Source: Planctomycetota bacterium (lineage in GTDB: Bacteria > Planctomycetota > Phycisphaerae > Sedimentisphaerales > Anaerobacaceae). From it: 16,114 bases of DNA. The notes under the pieces are model-generated. The model did not search any database, had not been told where the DNA came from, and worked only from the letters and a program-made list of their open reading frames with translations. The stretch is taken from contig JAGLNB010000096.1 in the NCBI GenBank assembly GCA_023139715.1, forward strand, positions 1-16,114, read 5' to 3'. Below are positions 1 to 7,028 of the stretch, one piece after another. Each line of letters starts with the position of its first letter. Position 1 is the first letter of the stretch. The translations under genes and the position numbers were made by a program.

Positions 1-829
1 CGATTCCAAATGAGCCGAGATTACTCACGGTGATGCAGCCGCCCTGGAAATCTTCGAGAGTTAAATTATTGCTGTGTGCTTTTTCTATCAAATTTTTATT
101 TTCACCTGCTATTTGAGCGATGTTTTTTTTGTTCACATCTTTTAAGACCGGCGCAACGAGTCCATCATCTACAGCTACCGAAAGCCCGATTCCAATACTG
201 TCAGCCAGTATAATTGTCTTGCCATCGGTTTGGCCGAGCATAATTGGAAATTTTTCAAGACCTGTTGCCAGTGCCCGCATAATAAAATCGTTATAGGATA
301 TTTTTGGTTTGCCGGTTTTGTTCAGTTCCTCTCGCAGCTCAATAATTTCAGTAACGTCAGCTCTAACCGTCAGGTAGAAGCAGGGGATGTTGCGCTTTGA
401 GAACAACATTTTTTCAGCGGTTATTTTTTGTAGTTTTGAAACCGCTATTTTTTCGCCGCTTCTGATTTGCGGTGTGATTTGCATCTGAGCAGCCGAGTTA
501 TCCAATGATATTTCCAAAGCTGTTTTTTCAGCTGTATTTTTTGCAATTTTGGCTTTTAGTGAATCGCTCGTTTTTTGGGAAATGATTTCATCTTTTTCGC
601 CGAGCAGCATTACCACATCGCCTGCCTTAATTATTTGTTCTTCTTCGGCAATGATACATTTCACAAAGCCGTCCGCTGGTGATTCTATTTCGAGGCAGAC
701 TTTGTCGGTTTCCACTTCAAAGATGTTCTGGCCTTTTTGGACGTAATCGCCGAGCTTGACGGCAAATCCGACAGCCGTTGCTTCATTGGTTGTTTTGCCG
801 AGCTGCGGCAATTTTACTTCTGTAGCCAT
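1..829 (-). CDS. 2-oxo acid dehydrogenase E2 subunit (dihydrolipoamide acyltransferase), partial
   Basis: The core subunit of a pyruvate/2-oxo acid dehydrogenase-type complex, which moves acyl groups from the lipoyl arm to CoA. It reads 276 codons from ATG at 829 and leaves the window before its C-terminus, so the catalytic HxxxDG motif is not visible. Residues 1-79 are a biotinyl/lipoyl domain with the lipoylation site ETDKV (Lys43). Residues about 125-276 match the start of the acyltransferase domain (KLQKITAEKM, then SYNDFIMRALA, and SNLGSFGIE at the edge). The linker between them (about 80-124) is short and shows no peripheral subunit-binding domain, which most E2 proteins have for docking E1/E3. 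An AAAGGCG ribosome site lies before the ATG, and a good promoter lies about 60 bases upstream. The substrate (pyruvate, branched-chain or other) cannot be told from this fragment. Confidence 0.93.
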   Translation of the reverse strand, partial: MATEVKLPQLGKTTNEATAVGFAVKLGDYVQKGQNIFEVETDKVCLEIESPADGFVKCIIAEEEQIIKAGDVVMLLGEKDEIISQKTSDSLKAKIAKNTAEKTALEISLDNSAAQMQITPQIRSGEKIAVSKLQKITAEKMLFSKRNIPCFYLTVRADVTEIIELREELNKTGKPKISYNDFIMRALATGLEKFPIMLGQTDGKTIILADSIGIGLSVAVDDGLVAPVLKDVNKKNIAQIAGENKNLIEKAHSNNLTLEDFQGGCITVSNLGSFGI

Positions 830-884
830 TTACATCGCCTTTTATGGTTTACTTTGACTGATTTTAATCTTTAAAACTGCGGCA

Positions 885-913
885 ATTTTATCTGTATTTG
901 TCAGATTTGGCAA
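885..913 (-). promoter_or_regulatory. Sigma70-like promoter for the E2 gene
   Basis: On the minus strand, -35 TTGCCA (913-908) and -10 TAAAAT (890-885) are separated by exactly 17 bases. The predicted start of transcription is near 878, giving a leader of about 50 bases before the ATG at 829. This is a match to a consensus, not a measured promoter. Confidence 0.5.
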
Positions 914-959
914 TTTATTTCGCCAATTGGCTTTATTAAATAATATAACAAAAAATTAT

Positions 960-988
960 TTGACTTTTCTGCCTATGGCAAATATACA
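960..988 (+). promoter_or_regulatory. Sigma70-like promoter upstream of the PEP-CTERM gene
   Basis: -35 TTGACT (960-965), a 17-base spacer and -10 TATACA (983-988) make a near-consensus promoter. Transcription would start near 995, about 250 bases before the PEP-CTERM start codon, so the transcript would have a long leader containing the small ORF at 1077-1178. A closer, weaker promoter cannot be excluded. Confidence 0.5.
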
Positions 989-1076
989 CATTATCTGGCG
1001 GGGGTTATTTATTTCTACAGAGTAAATCAGCCCAGGTATCTATAAAAGTGTCCGTGTTTTGTCTTTGAGGGGAAAG

Positions 1077-1178
1077 ATGAGCATACACATTTTGATGGTT
1101 GAAATTCAAACGCTCAATGAGTGCAGGGCATTTTTTGCCTCAGCCAGACCACCACCGCAAATAACAAGAAATAGTTAA
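1077..1178 (+). CDS. Possible small leader ORF, 33 codons
   Basis: ATG at 1077 is preceded by GAGGGG (1067-1072) at a usable distance, and the frame runs 33 codons to TAA at 1176-1178. The product starts MSIHILMVEIQTL and ends in a Pro/Arg-rich tail (ARPPPQITRNS). It has no recognisable domain. It lies between a good promoter and the PEP-CTERM gene, 65 bases before the latter's start codon, so it could be a leader peptide. It could equally be a chance ORF. The ribosome site is the only positive evidence. Confidence 0.25.
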   Translation: MSIHILMVEIQTLNECRAFFASARPPPQITRNS

Positions 1179-1243
1179 GGTTAGAATGTGCCTTTGTTAA
1201 AAAAGTTTTTTTTTACGCAACATTAAAATTAGGGGAGAAAACT

Positions 1244-1777
1244 ATGAAATCTTTTATTTTGTGTCTTGTTTTAGTAGCGGTGATTTTTGTGATTCCCGCA
1301 GTGGAGGCCAATGCTGTCGGTGTGAAATGCGGCATCTGGAACTGTATTCCTTATTGCGAAGTATGGATTCAGTATACTGTATCGGGTGGCTGGGACCCGA
1401 TAACTGAGGTATGGATATTTCCCGATAATATCTCTATAGATACAACAACGCCTCCCACAGATGATGCCCCATCAGAATTTGGCAGCTGGGCGTATGAATA
1501 TGTTTACACATGTCCATTCGGAGTTTCTAAGCCGCTCGGCGGGGTCAAATGGTCAACGACAGGGCCTGGCCTTGATATGGGGGCAGACTACGATTGGGAG
1601 GCAAGTTTTCGAGCGTTCCTGCAGGGTTCAACCACCGATACATCCCACGATGTTTTCACTTATGATTCATCTACATCATCCTACACTGGCTATATGGATA
1701 TGCCGTGTATTCCTGAGCCGGCTACGATTGCTTTACTTGGACTTGGCTGTCTTTTGATGAAAAAACGAAGGGCATAA
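1244..1777 (+). CDS. Secreted PEP-CTERM sorting-domain protein
   Basis: A 177-residue exported protein of unknown function. Residues 1-24 form a signal peptide (short basic start, hydrophobic LCLVLVAVIFVIPA core, likely cut after an AxA-type EANA). The C-terminus is a complete PEP-CTERM tail: PEP at 157-159, a hydrophobic stretch (about 160-172) and the basic end KKRRA. Such tails are processed by exosortase/archaeosortase-family enzymes; none is in this window. The middle is rich in Thr, Ser, Asp, Trp and Tyr, typical of extracellular surface proteins, with mature-region Cys at 29, 34, 38, 90 and 155. An AGGGGAG ribosome site sits about 8 bases before the ATG. It appears to be transcribed alone, with its own promoter and a terminator after it. 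No enzymatic motif was recognised. Confidence 0.9.
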   Translation: MKSFILCLVLVAVIFVIPAVEANAVGVKCGIWNCIPYCEVWIQYTVSGGWDPITEVWIFPDNISIDTTTPPTDDAPSEFGSWAYEYVYTCPFGVSKPLGGVKWSTTGPGLDMGADYDWEASFRAFLQGSTTDTSHDVFTYDSSTSSYTGYMDMPCIPEPATIALLGLGCLLMKKRRA

Positions 1778-1804
1778 TAGCTTGAAGTTTGGCTATTGAA
1801 ATCA

Positions 1805-1848
1805 AAAACCGGCTGTGGATTTTATTTTCTGCAGCCGGCTTATTTTTA
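1805..1848 (+). terminator. Rho-independent terminator after the PEP-CTERM gene
   Basis: A GC-rich stem CCGGCTG (1809-1815) / CAGCCGG (1832-1838) is extendable by one T-G pair, with a loop of about 14-16 bases, and is followed by CTTATTTTT. An A-run precedes the left arm, so it might also work weakly on the other strand. Confidence 0.75.
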
Positions 1849-2079
1849 GCGTACGAACTAATTACCAGTTTACTATGAGTTATACTGTTCACGATTGAAT
1901 TTTCCCGTTTGTACGCGGGTAAGTAACTTAAAAATAAGCAGTTATGGTTTTGTTCGCGGACATTTACTACCCTGAAGGGTATAGTTTGCTGTTTTTGGCT
2001 TTACAGCTGGATTTAGAACTGCGTTCAAAAATGATTTTCTCTATGATAATTTTGCCCGATTTAGCTGTTGTTTTCTGAT

Positions 2080-2108
2080 TTGCGTTCGTATTAGCTGCCG
2101 ACAATAAT
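2080..2108 (+). promoter_or_regulatory. Candidate promoter for the GH130 operon
   Basis: TTGCGT (2080-2085), a 17-base spacer and AATAAT (2103-2108). The -10 matches consensus at five of six positions and the -35 at three. It would give a leader of about 100 bases that includes the inverted repeat at 2183-2196. Confidence 0.35.
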
Positions 2109-2182
2109 TTCTTGCAAGTTTTGCTCTCCGTAGCTACCATTGGCAGATTGGCTTACTCGGCGGTGGGGCCGGATAAGTCATA

Positions 2183-2196
2183 ATTGGAAATCCAAT
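2183..2196. promoter_or_regulatory. Inverted repeat in the GH130 leader
   Basis: ATTGGA-AA-TCCAAT is a perfect 6+6 palindrome ending four bases before the AAGGAG ribosome site (2201-2206) of the GH130 gene. The position would suit a repressor site or a small RNA hairpin. With a two-base gap it is more natural as a protein-binding dyad than as an RNA hairpin. Its function is inferred from position only. Confidence 0.3.
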
Positions 2197-2213
2197 GTTA
2201 AAGGAGTAACGAA

Positions 2214-3266
2214 ATGAAGGTATTACGCTGCCCTGAAAATCCTATAATTGGGCCGAAAGACGTAAAGCCATCAATGGACGGCTTTGAAGTTATTGGCACA
2301 TTTAATGCCGGCGTTGCTCGCCTTGGAGGTGAAATTATCCTGCTGATTCGTGTGGCGGAAAAGCCGATAAGCGAAAACCCAAAAGTTGCATTGGCCGCTT
2401 TTTATGATGTAGCTGAAGGTAACGTCAGCTTAAAAGAATTTTCAAAAGATGATTCTGCCATTGATTTTTCCGACCCGCGATTGCTCGTAACGCCAGCCGA
2501 AACGTATCTTACTTCAATTTCGCATTTTCGTGTCGCTCGCAGTAAAGACGGCATCAAATTTAAAATTGAAGACAAGCCAGCCTTGGCTGCGGCAAGTAAA
2601 TATGAATCTTTTGGTATTGAAGATGCCCGCATCAGCCAGATTGGCGATACATATTATATTAGTTACGTTGCGGTTTCGCCGCTTGGTGCAGCAACCTGCC
2701 TTGCATCTACAGAAGATTTCAAAAGCTTTAACCGTTATGGCGTAATTTTCTGTCCCGACAATAAAGATGTCGTGATTTTCCCGGAGAGGATTAACGGCAA
2801 ATATTATGCGTTCCACCGTCCTATTTCGCCGCTGTTTAAGAGCTGTCATATGTGGATTGCCGAGTCGGTGGATATGAAGTGCTGGGGGAATCATCGCTAT
2901 TTAATTGGGCTTCGAGACGGCCTCTGGGACGAGTCAAGGATAGGTGCAGGCACTGTTCCCGTGCGAACCGAAGCCGGCTGGCTCGAAATTTATCACGGAG
3001 TAGATAAAAATAATCGCTATTGTCTTGGCGCTGTTTTGACAGACCTTAGCCAGCCGTACAAAGTTATTGCAAGAACAGCCGAGCCGATTCTTCAGCCGCA
3101 AACCGATTATGAAACCAACGGCTTTTTTGCAAACGTGGTATTTACCTGCGGCCTGATTTGTGAGGATGGCAAATTGAAAATCTATTACGGCGTAACCGAT
3201 ACAGCTATTTGCTATGCCGAGTTGAAATTAAAAGACGTGCTGGATAAATTAGTTAACCAAATCTGA
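2214..3266 (+). CDS. GH130 family beta-mannoside phosphorylase/hydrolase-like protein
   Basis: A 350-residue cytoplasmic enzyme of glycoside hydrolase family 130. This five-bladed beta-propeller family mostly phosphorolyses beta-mannosides, for example mannosyl-glucose, mannosyl-GlcNAc or manno-oligosaccharides. Visible family features are the N-terminal RCPENPIIGP and FNAGVARLGGEIILLIRVAEK blocks, FGIEDAR (133-139; Asp137 fits the catalytic acid), FHRP (200-203), SRIGAG (241-246), the IYHGVD block (259-264) and KIYYGVTDT near the end. Length is typical and there is no signal peptide. AAGGAG lies seven bases before the ATG. It is first in a tight run with the membrane transferase-like gene 16 bases on. 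The sequence looks more like subfamily GH130_2 than the mannosyl-glucose GH130_1 type, but the substrate cannot be assigned by eye. Some GH130 members are hydrolases. Confidence 0.88.
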   Translation: MKVLRCPENPIIGPKDVKPSMDGFEVIGTFNAGVARLGGEIILLIRVAEKPISENPKVALAAFYDVAEGNVSLKEFSKDDSAIDFSDPRLLVTPAETYLTSISHFRVARSKDGIKFKIEDKPALAAASKYESFGIEDARISQIGDTYYISYVAVSPLGAATCLASTEDFKSFNRYGVIFCPDNKDVVIFPERINGKYYAFHRPISPLFKSCHMWIAESVDMKCWGNHRYLIGLRDGLWDESRIGAGTVPVRTEAGWLEIYHGVDKNNRYCLGAVLTDLSQPYKVIARTAEPILQPQTDYETNGFFANVVFTCGLICEDGKLKIYYGVTDTAICYAELKLKDVLDKLVNQI

Positions 3267-3282
3267 ATCACTTGACATTTCT

Positions 3283-5280
3283 ATGAACAATAAATCTTTG
3301 CAAACAAATCCTGAACCTGGCAGCGTTTCAATTTTTAGCCGTCTGTATTTATTTCTGGCTCGCCGTGCTTACAGCGTTATTATTTTCATGGCTTTATTTT
3401 GCACGTTGGCAGTAAAACTTTTTCATTCCAACAGGATGGGATTGCTCGGTGATTATTTCAGCTGGATTGCGGCAGATGTTGCAGTTCTGATTAGTGTTGA
3501 AATTATTTTTGCTGTTTTGTGTTTTCTTTTTCCCCGCAAACGGGTGATACTAACCGTTACCATAATTGCAGCTGTAATTTGCACATGGTCGGTAGTCAAT
3601 GCCAGCTGGCTGGTACGAACGGGAACGCAGGTTTTGCCGCAGGTTCTCTGGCCGCTGGTTCGTGACCCTGTAAATTCATTTACCATAATCGGCGCAAATC
3701 TTGCCAAGATGCCGATTGCCGCCGTAGCTATTCTTGGCCCAAGTGCGATTGCTCTTGGTTTTTTCTTTTCGGTTCTCGCAAACCTAAAGTTGCCTCAATA
3801 TAACCGCAGACGTTTTATGAATCGAATTGCTCTTTGTATTGCGGTTGTTGTGATTGCTTCTATGGCTCGTTTCACAGCGTGTAAAGTCGGTTCATCTCAG
3901 CCGGTTATGGCTGGTCTAAATTACAATTGCCAGTTGCGAGCAGTAACAAATTTTTTCAGCCGCAGCGACCGTTTGGCCAGAGCTGAAATTGCCAATGCCA
4001 AGCGAAAAATTCCATCTGCCGGCCAATTGCAGATTTCTTTAATTGAGCCGAATTCGCCTGCTGCAAATTACAATGTTGTTATAGTTGTTCTCGAAGGTGT
4101 TCAGTATCGCTATACTTCGCTTGCTGACAGGCAGGCCAATCTTACGCCGTATCTTGCAAGTTTAGCCAGCGGCGGTGCAGAATTTACCAATATGCGTTCT
4201 TCGCTTACGCATACTACCAAGACATTATTTTCCATTCTAACCGGCCGTGCGCCGAGTGGCTCGCAGGATTTAACCGAAGCGGTTCCGGCAATAAAGCCCT
4301 ATGCGAGTTTAGCGACAATCCTGAAAGACAAATTAAATTTCCGTACAGCTTTTTTCCAGTCAGCCAAAGGTAATTTTGAATGTCGGCCGGGCCTGGTTAG
4401 CAATCTTGGCTTTGAAAAATTTTGGGCGAGAGAAGATTTGAATGCCCCAAATGCTTTCGTCGGCTATCTTGGCTGTGATGAATTTGCGATGCTCGACCCG
4501 ATTGCCGAATGGCTCAATTCCGACAGCAGTAAAAATTTTCTGCTGACTGTTATGCTCTCGGTTACTCACGACCCTTATGAAGTTCCCGAATGGTTCGGCG
4601 AATCAGCAAAGGAGCCGAGCGCCCGTTACGAGCAGACTATTTTATATACTGACAAATTCATAGCGGCTTTCGACAGGATGCTCGGCGATTTGAATCTTTC
4701 TGGTAATACGATTTTTTGTATAGTTGGTGACCACGGCGAAGCGTTTGGCGAGCATAGTTTTCTCGGCCACGAACGAATAGTTTTTGATGAGGTTTTGCGA
4801 GTTCCGTTTTGTCTTCGTGCGCCGGGCTTGATTGCACCGGGTGTAAAAATTTATCAGCCGACAAGTTCGATAGACGTTACCCCTACATTGCTTGGACTTT
4901 TGGGTTTCGATGCTAACGGGGCTGGCTTTGATGGTGCTAATGCAATTTCGAATCTGCCTTTGGATAGAAAGGTATATTTTTCCGGCTGGATGCGGCAAAG
5001 TCCGACTGGCTTTGTTCAAGGCACTCAAAAATTCATATACAATCCTGCAAATAAAATAGTATCTGTGTATGATTTAGCCGTTGACCCGCTGGAGCTGGTG
5101 CAATTGGAGCTTGGCCAAAGCGAAGCCGAAAAAATCGCAGCTGATATTATTGGCTGGCGGAGAAGCAGTATTTTCAAGCCCGACCAAAAGCCGAGCGGTA
5201 AAACCACGCTTTTTGAAGATTGGCTTTGTCGCTGGAGTAATCGAATTTGCTCAGCCAAGTATCGACCAACAGCCAAATAA
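3283..5280 (+). CDS. Membrane alkaline-phosphatase-superfamily (sulfatase-fold) phosphotransferase-like protein
   Basis: 665 residues. The N-terminal part has five hydrophobic helices (about 30-48, 57-83, 88-106, 135-167, 178-197), followed by a non-cytoplasmic sulfatase-fold domain (about 260-610). The domain opens with NVVIVVLEGV, where Glu271 is a metal ligand. It has SLTHTTKTLFSILTGR (307-322), where Thr311 or Thr312 fits the nucleophile; THDPYE (428-433); VGDHGE (481-486; Asp483 and His484 metal ligands); and GHER (495-498). The C/S-x-P-x-R signature of formylglycine sulfatases is absent. Five helices plus a Thr-nucleophile domain is the layout of lipid-dependent transferases such as EptA or LtaS, which move phosphoethanolamine or glycerophosphate from phospholipid to glycan. 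A phosphodiesterase or phosphatase is also possible. There is no clear Shine-Dalgarno; translational coupling from GH130, 16 bases upstream, is plausible. psd and pssA follow directly. Confidence 0.85.
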   Translation: MNNKSLQTNPEPGSVSIFSRLYLFLARRAYSVIIFMALFCTLAVKLFHSNRMGLLGDYFSWIAADVAVLISVEIIFAVLCFLFPRKRVILTVTIIAAVICTWSVVNASWLVRTGTQVLPQVLWPLVRDPVNSFTIIGANLAKMPIAAVAILGPSAIALGFFFSVLANLKLPQYNRRRFMNRIALCIAVVVIASMARFTACKVGSSQPVMAGLNYNCQLRAVTNFFSRSDRLARAEIANAKRKIPSAGQLQISLIEPNSPAANYNVVIVVLEGVQYRYTSLADRQANLTPYLASLASGGAEFTNMRSSLTHTTKTLFSILTGRAPSGSQDLTEAVPAIKPYASLATILKDKLNFRTAFFQSAKGNFECRPGLVSNLGFEKFWAREDLNAPNAFVGYLGCDEFAMLDPIAEWLNSDSSKNFLLTVMLSVTHDPYEVPEWFGESAKEPSARYEQTILYTDKFIAAFDRMLGDLNLSGNTIFCIVGDHGEAFGEHSFLGHERIVFDEVLRVPFCLRAPGLIAPGVKIYQPTSSIDVTPTLLGLLGFDANGAGFDGANAISNLPLDRKVYFSGWMRQSPTGFVQGTQKFIYNPANKIVSVYDLAVDPLELVQLELGQSEAEKIAADIIGWRRSSIFKPDQKPSGKTTLFEDWLCRWSNRICSAKYRPTAK

Positions 5281-5334
5281 GTCGCAAAGCATTCTTTCTT
5301 GATTCTATGCCGAATTAACATTATCATAGCTGCC

Positions 5335-6018
5335 ATGAGGATTCCTTTTACAAAATATGGTTTGCCGCAGGTGGTTATATTTCCTGCTGTTCTGATTTTC
5401 GCTATGCTTGGCTGTTTTGCGATTGGCAGATTTTCTCCAAATTGGCTGCTTATTCTTATTGAATTTATTTTGGCAGCTGTTTTGATTTGGGCTTTATCTT
5501 TTTTCCGAGACCCAAAAAGGGTTGCGGCTTCGGCTCCGAATTTATTATTGGCTCCAGCGGATGGCAAAATCGCTGACATTGAAATTATCGAAGAAAATGA
5601 TTTTATTTACGGACGGGCACTTCGTATCGGCATATTTTTAAGCGTTTTTAATGTTCACATAAACCGCGCTCCGTGTAATGTAAAAGTTGAAAAAATTACA
5701 TACAAGCCGGGCAAATATAAAAATGCGATGAGTCCGGCGGCCGGCAAAGTTAATGAATCGAATGCCCTGGCTCTTATTAGAACTGATGCTCCGCAGGACA
5801 AATTAATTGTTCGCCAGATTAGTGGAGCGATTGCACGGCGAATTGTATGCGGCTGCAAAGAGGGCGATAATTTGGCTGGCGGTCAAAAATTTGGAATGAT
5901 AAAATTCGGCTCGCGAACCGAGCTATATGTTCCTTTTGGTGAAAATGTAAAACGGCTCGTTAAGATTGGCGACAAAGTAAAAGCCGGCTTAACACCGCTG
6001 GTGAAATACGAAATTTGA
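5335..6018 (+). CDS. psd: Phosphatidylserine decarboxylase proenzyme
   Basis: Decarboxylates phosphatidylserine to phosphatidylethanolamine at the inner membrane. The 227-residue form starts at the ATG at 5335 (MRIPFTKYGLPQV), the usual start of short, membrane-anchored Psd proteins; an upstream in-frame TTG at 5299 would add 12 unlikely residues. Two adjacent hydrophobic helices (about 14-30 and 36-55) precede FFRDP, then APADGKI (Asp76), FNVHINRAP (His108) and KFGSRTELYVP (190-200). Cleavage at Gly192-Ser193 would give the beta chain and the pyruvoyl-bearing alpha chain, and Asp76, His108 and Ser193 form the expected self-cleavage triad. This is the GS-type short family rather than the long E. 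coli LGST type. pssA starts 29 bases downstream, so the two steps of PE synthesis are encoded together. No good ribosome site is visible. Confidence 0.94.
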   Translation: MRIPFTKYGLPQVVIFPAVLIFAMLGCFAIGRFSPNWLLILIEFILAAVLIWALSFFRDPKRVAASAPNLLLAPADGKIADIEIIEENDFIYGRALRIGIFLSVFNVHINRAPCNVKVEKITYKPGKYKNAMSPAAGKVNESNALALIRTDAPQDKLIVRQISGAIARRIVCGCKEGDNLAGGQKFGMIKFGSRTELYVPFGENVKRLVKIGDKVKAGLTPLVKYEI

Positions 6019-6047
6019 ATTTAAGATTTTGAGTAAAGATACGAAAA

Positions 6048-6983
6048 ATGCCGAAATTAAAAACACAAGCCGCTAAAAACAGTTTACTTCGCCGAGTTCG
6101 CCGGCAGCGGCTGAACTACATCGCAATTTTGCCTTCGTTAATAACAATTTTGAATGGCGTATGCGGTTTTGCGGCGATTGTTTTTGCGGCTGAAGGCGCC
6201 ACATCCGGCCGGAATTTTTCCTACCACAAACTTGAGCTGCCGTACTTTGCGATGAGCGGCTATATGATTTTGCTGGCAATGATAGCTGATATGATTGACG
6301 GCCGCATAGCGAGAATGAGTAAAAATACATCGAGTTTTGGCGGCCAGCTCGACAGCTTATGCGATATTATAAGTTTTGGAGTAGCGCCTGCATTTTTAAT
6401 GCTGAAGGTTCTTGAATATCATCTTTCCGGAATCGCAGATGCAAGTCCATTTTTGTTGAGTTTTCTTGAGCGTTTTGTCTGGTTGACGGCTGCGGCTTAC
6501 TTAAGTTGTTCGGCAATTCGGCTGGCGAGATTCAATGTGGAAAACGAAGAAGACGAATCATCTCATATGAGTTTTGTTGGCCTTGCCACACCTGCGGCAG
6601 CCGGCGTAATAGTCAGCTTGATAATATTTCATCAGGAAACGCTCAGTAATCTGGCGAGTGAAAATACTACGTTACAGCTTGTTTTTAAGAATGCAATTAT
6701 TTATGCTCTGCCGTTTTTGACGATTGGCCTGGCGATTCTAATGGTGAGCAGAATAAGGTATCCGCATGTTTTGAACCAGTACATAAAAGGAAAAAAACCA
6801 TTTGCTCATCTTATGAGGGTGCTGCTGTTTCTCGGCCTGATTATCTGGAGCAGGCAGGCGGCGTTGGTTTTGATTTTCTGCGGTTTTGCAGCGAGCGGAT
6901 TCGTAAAATGGTTTTACTATAGAGTAATTCGCAAAAGCACCAAGGCCAGCCAACCGGCAATGGAGCAGGAAGAAAACGACTAA
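6048..6983 (+). CDS. pssA: CDP-diacylglycerol--serine O-phosphatidyltransferase
   Basis: Makes phosphatidylserine from CDP-diacylglycerol and serine in the membrane, feeding the Psd encoded just upstream. The 311-residue protein carries the CDP-alcohol phosphatidyltransferase signature in full: Asp81, DG (84-85), AR (88-89), Gly98, Asp102 and Asp106. The signature sits in the second helix of a multi-helix membrane protein with about eight hydrophobic segments. The N-terminus is strongly basic (RRVRRQRLN), which fits a cytoplasmic start. The PALP-type context SFGVAPAFLML and a later SAIRLARFNVE block match the PssA subgroup rather than PgsA or cardiolipin synthases. The C-terminal region (about 200-311) adds two or three helices and a charged tail. 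The start at ATG 6048 has no strong ribosome site. purB follows after 45 bases. Confidence 0.92.
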   Translation: MPKLKTQAAKNSLLRRVRRQRLNYIAILPSLITILNGVCGFAAIVFAAEGATSGRNFSYHKLELPYFAMSGYMILLAMIADMIDGRIARMSKNTSSFGGQLDSLCDIISFGVAPAFLMLKVLEYHLSGIADASPFLLSFLERFVWLTAAAYLSCSAIRLARFNVENEEDESSHMSFVGLATPAAAGVIVSLIIFHQETLSNLASENTTLQLVFKNAIIYALPFLTIGLAILMVSRIRYPHVLNQYIKGKKPFAHLMRVLLFLGLIIWSRQAALVLIFCGFAASGFVKWFYYRVIRKSTKASQPAMEQEEND

Positions 6984-7028
6984 TTGTAAATCTTGTAAAA
7001 TAGTTCATTTGCAAAAAAGGCAAAAGAA

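Larger units (their letters stand above)
830..1243. other. Divergent intergenic region between E2 and PEP-CTERM genes
   Basis: 414 bases with no long gene. It holds a minus-strand promoter for E2 (885-913), a plus-strand promoter (960-988), a 33-codon ORF with a ribosome site (1077-1178) and an A6-G-T9-type tract near 1200-1215 just before the PEP-CTERM ribosome site. I see no intrinsic terminator and no known riboswitch pattern. Confidence 0.6.
1849..2213. other. Intergenic region upstream of the GH130 gene
   Basis: About 365 bases without a convincing gene. Visible structure: a small hairpin CCCG/CGGG (1904-1919), a perfect TACCC-TGAA-GGGTA hairpin (1968-1981), a promoter-like pair at 2080-2108 and a perfect inverted repeat ATTGGA-AA-TCCAAT (2183-2196) just before the GH130 ribosome site. 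Two overlapping antisense short ORFs (44 and 57 codons) exist but lack ribosome sites. Confidence 0.5.

Noticed and set aside
994..1010. A sigma54-like TGGC box, which would fit PEP-CTERM genes of some proteobacteria
   Set aside because: The required GC at the -12 element is missing, while a good sigma70-type pair lies just upstream.
1944..2078. A 44-codon plus-strand ORF with hydrophobic product in the GH130 upstream region
   Set aside because: It has no ribosome site, no recognisable domain, and a 57-codon ORF lies on the opposite strand in the same place; both are likely chance.
1967..2140. A 57-codon lysine-rich ORF on the minus strand
   Set aside because: No ribosome site or promoter, low-complexity Lys/Ser composition and antisense to another weak ORF.
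5299..5334. TTG start giving Psd twelve more residues
   Set aside because: No ribosome site, and the family begins at the internal ATG with the MRIP-x-T-x-YG pattern.
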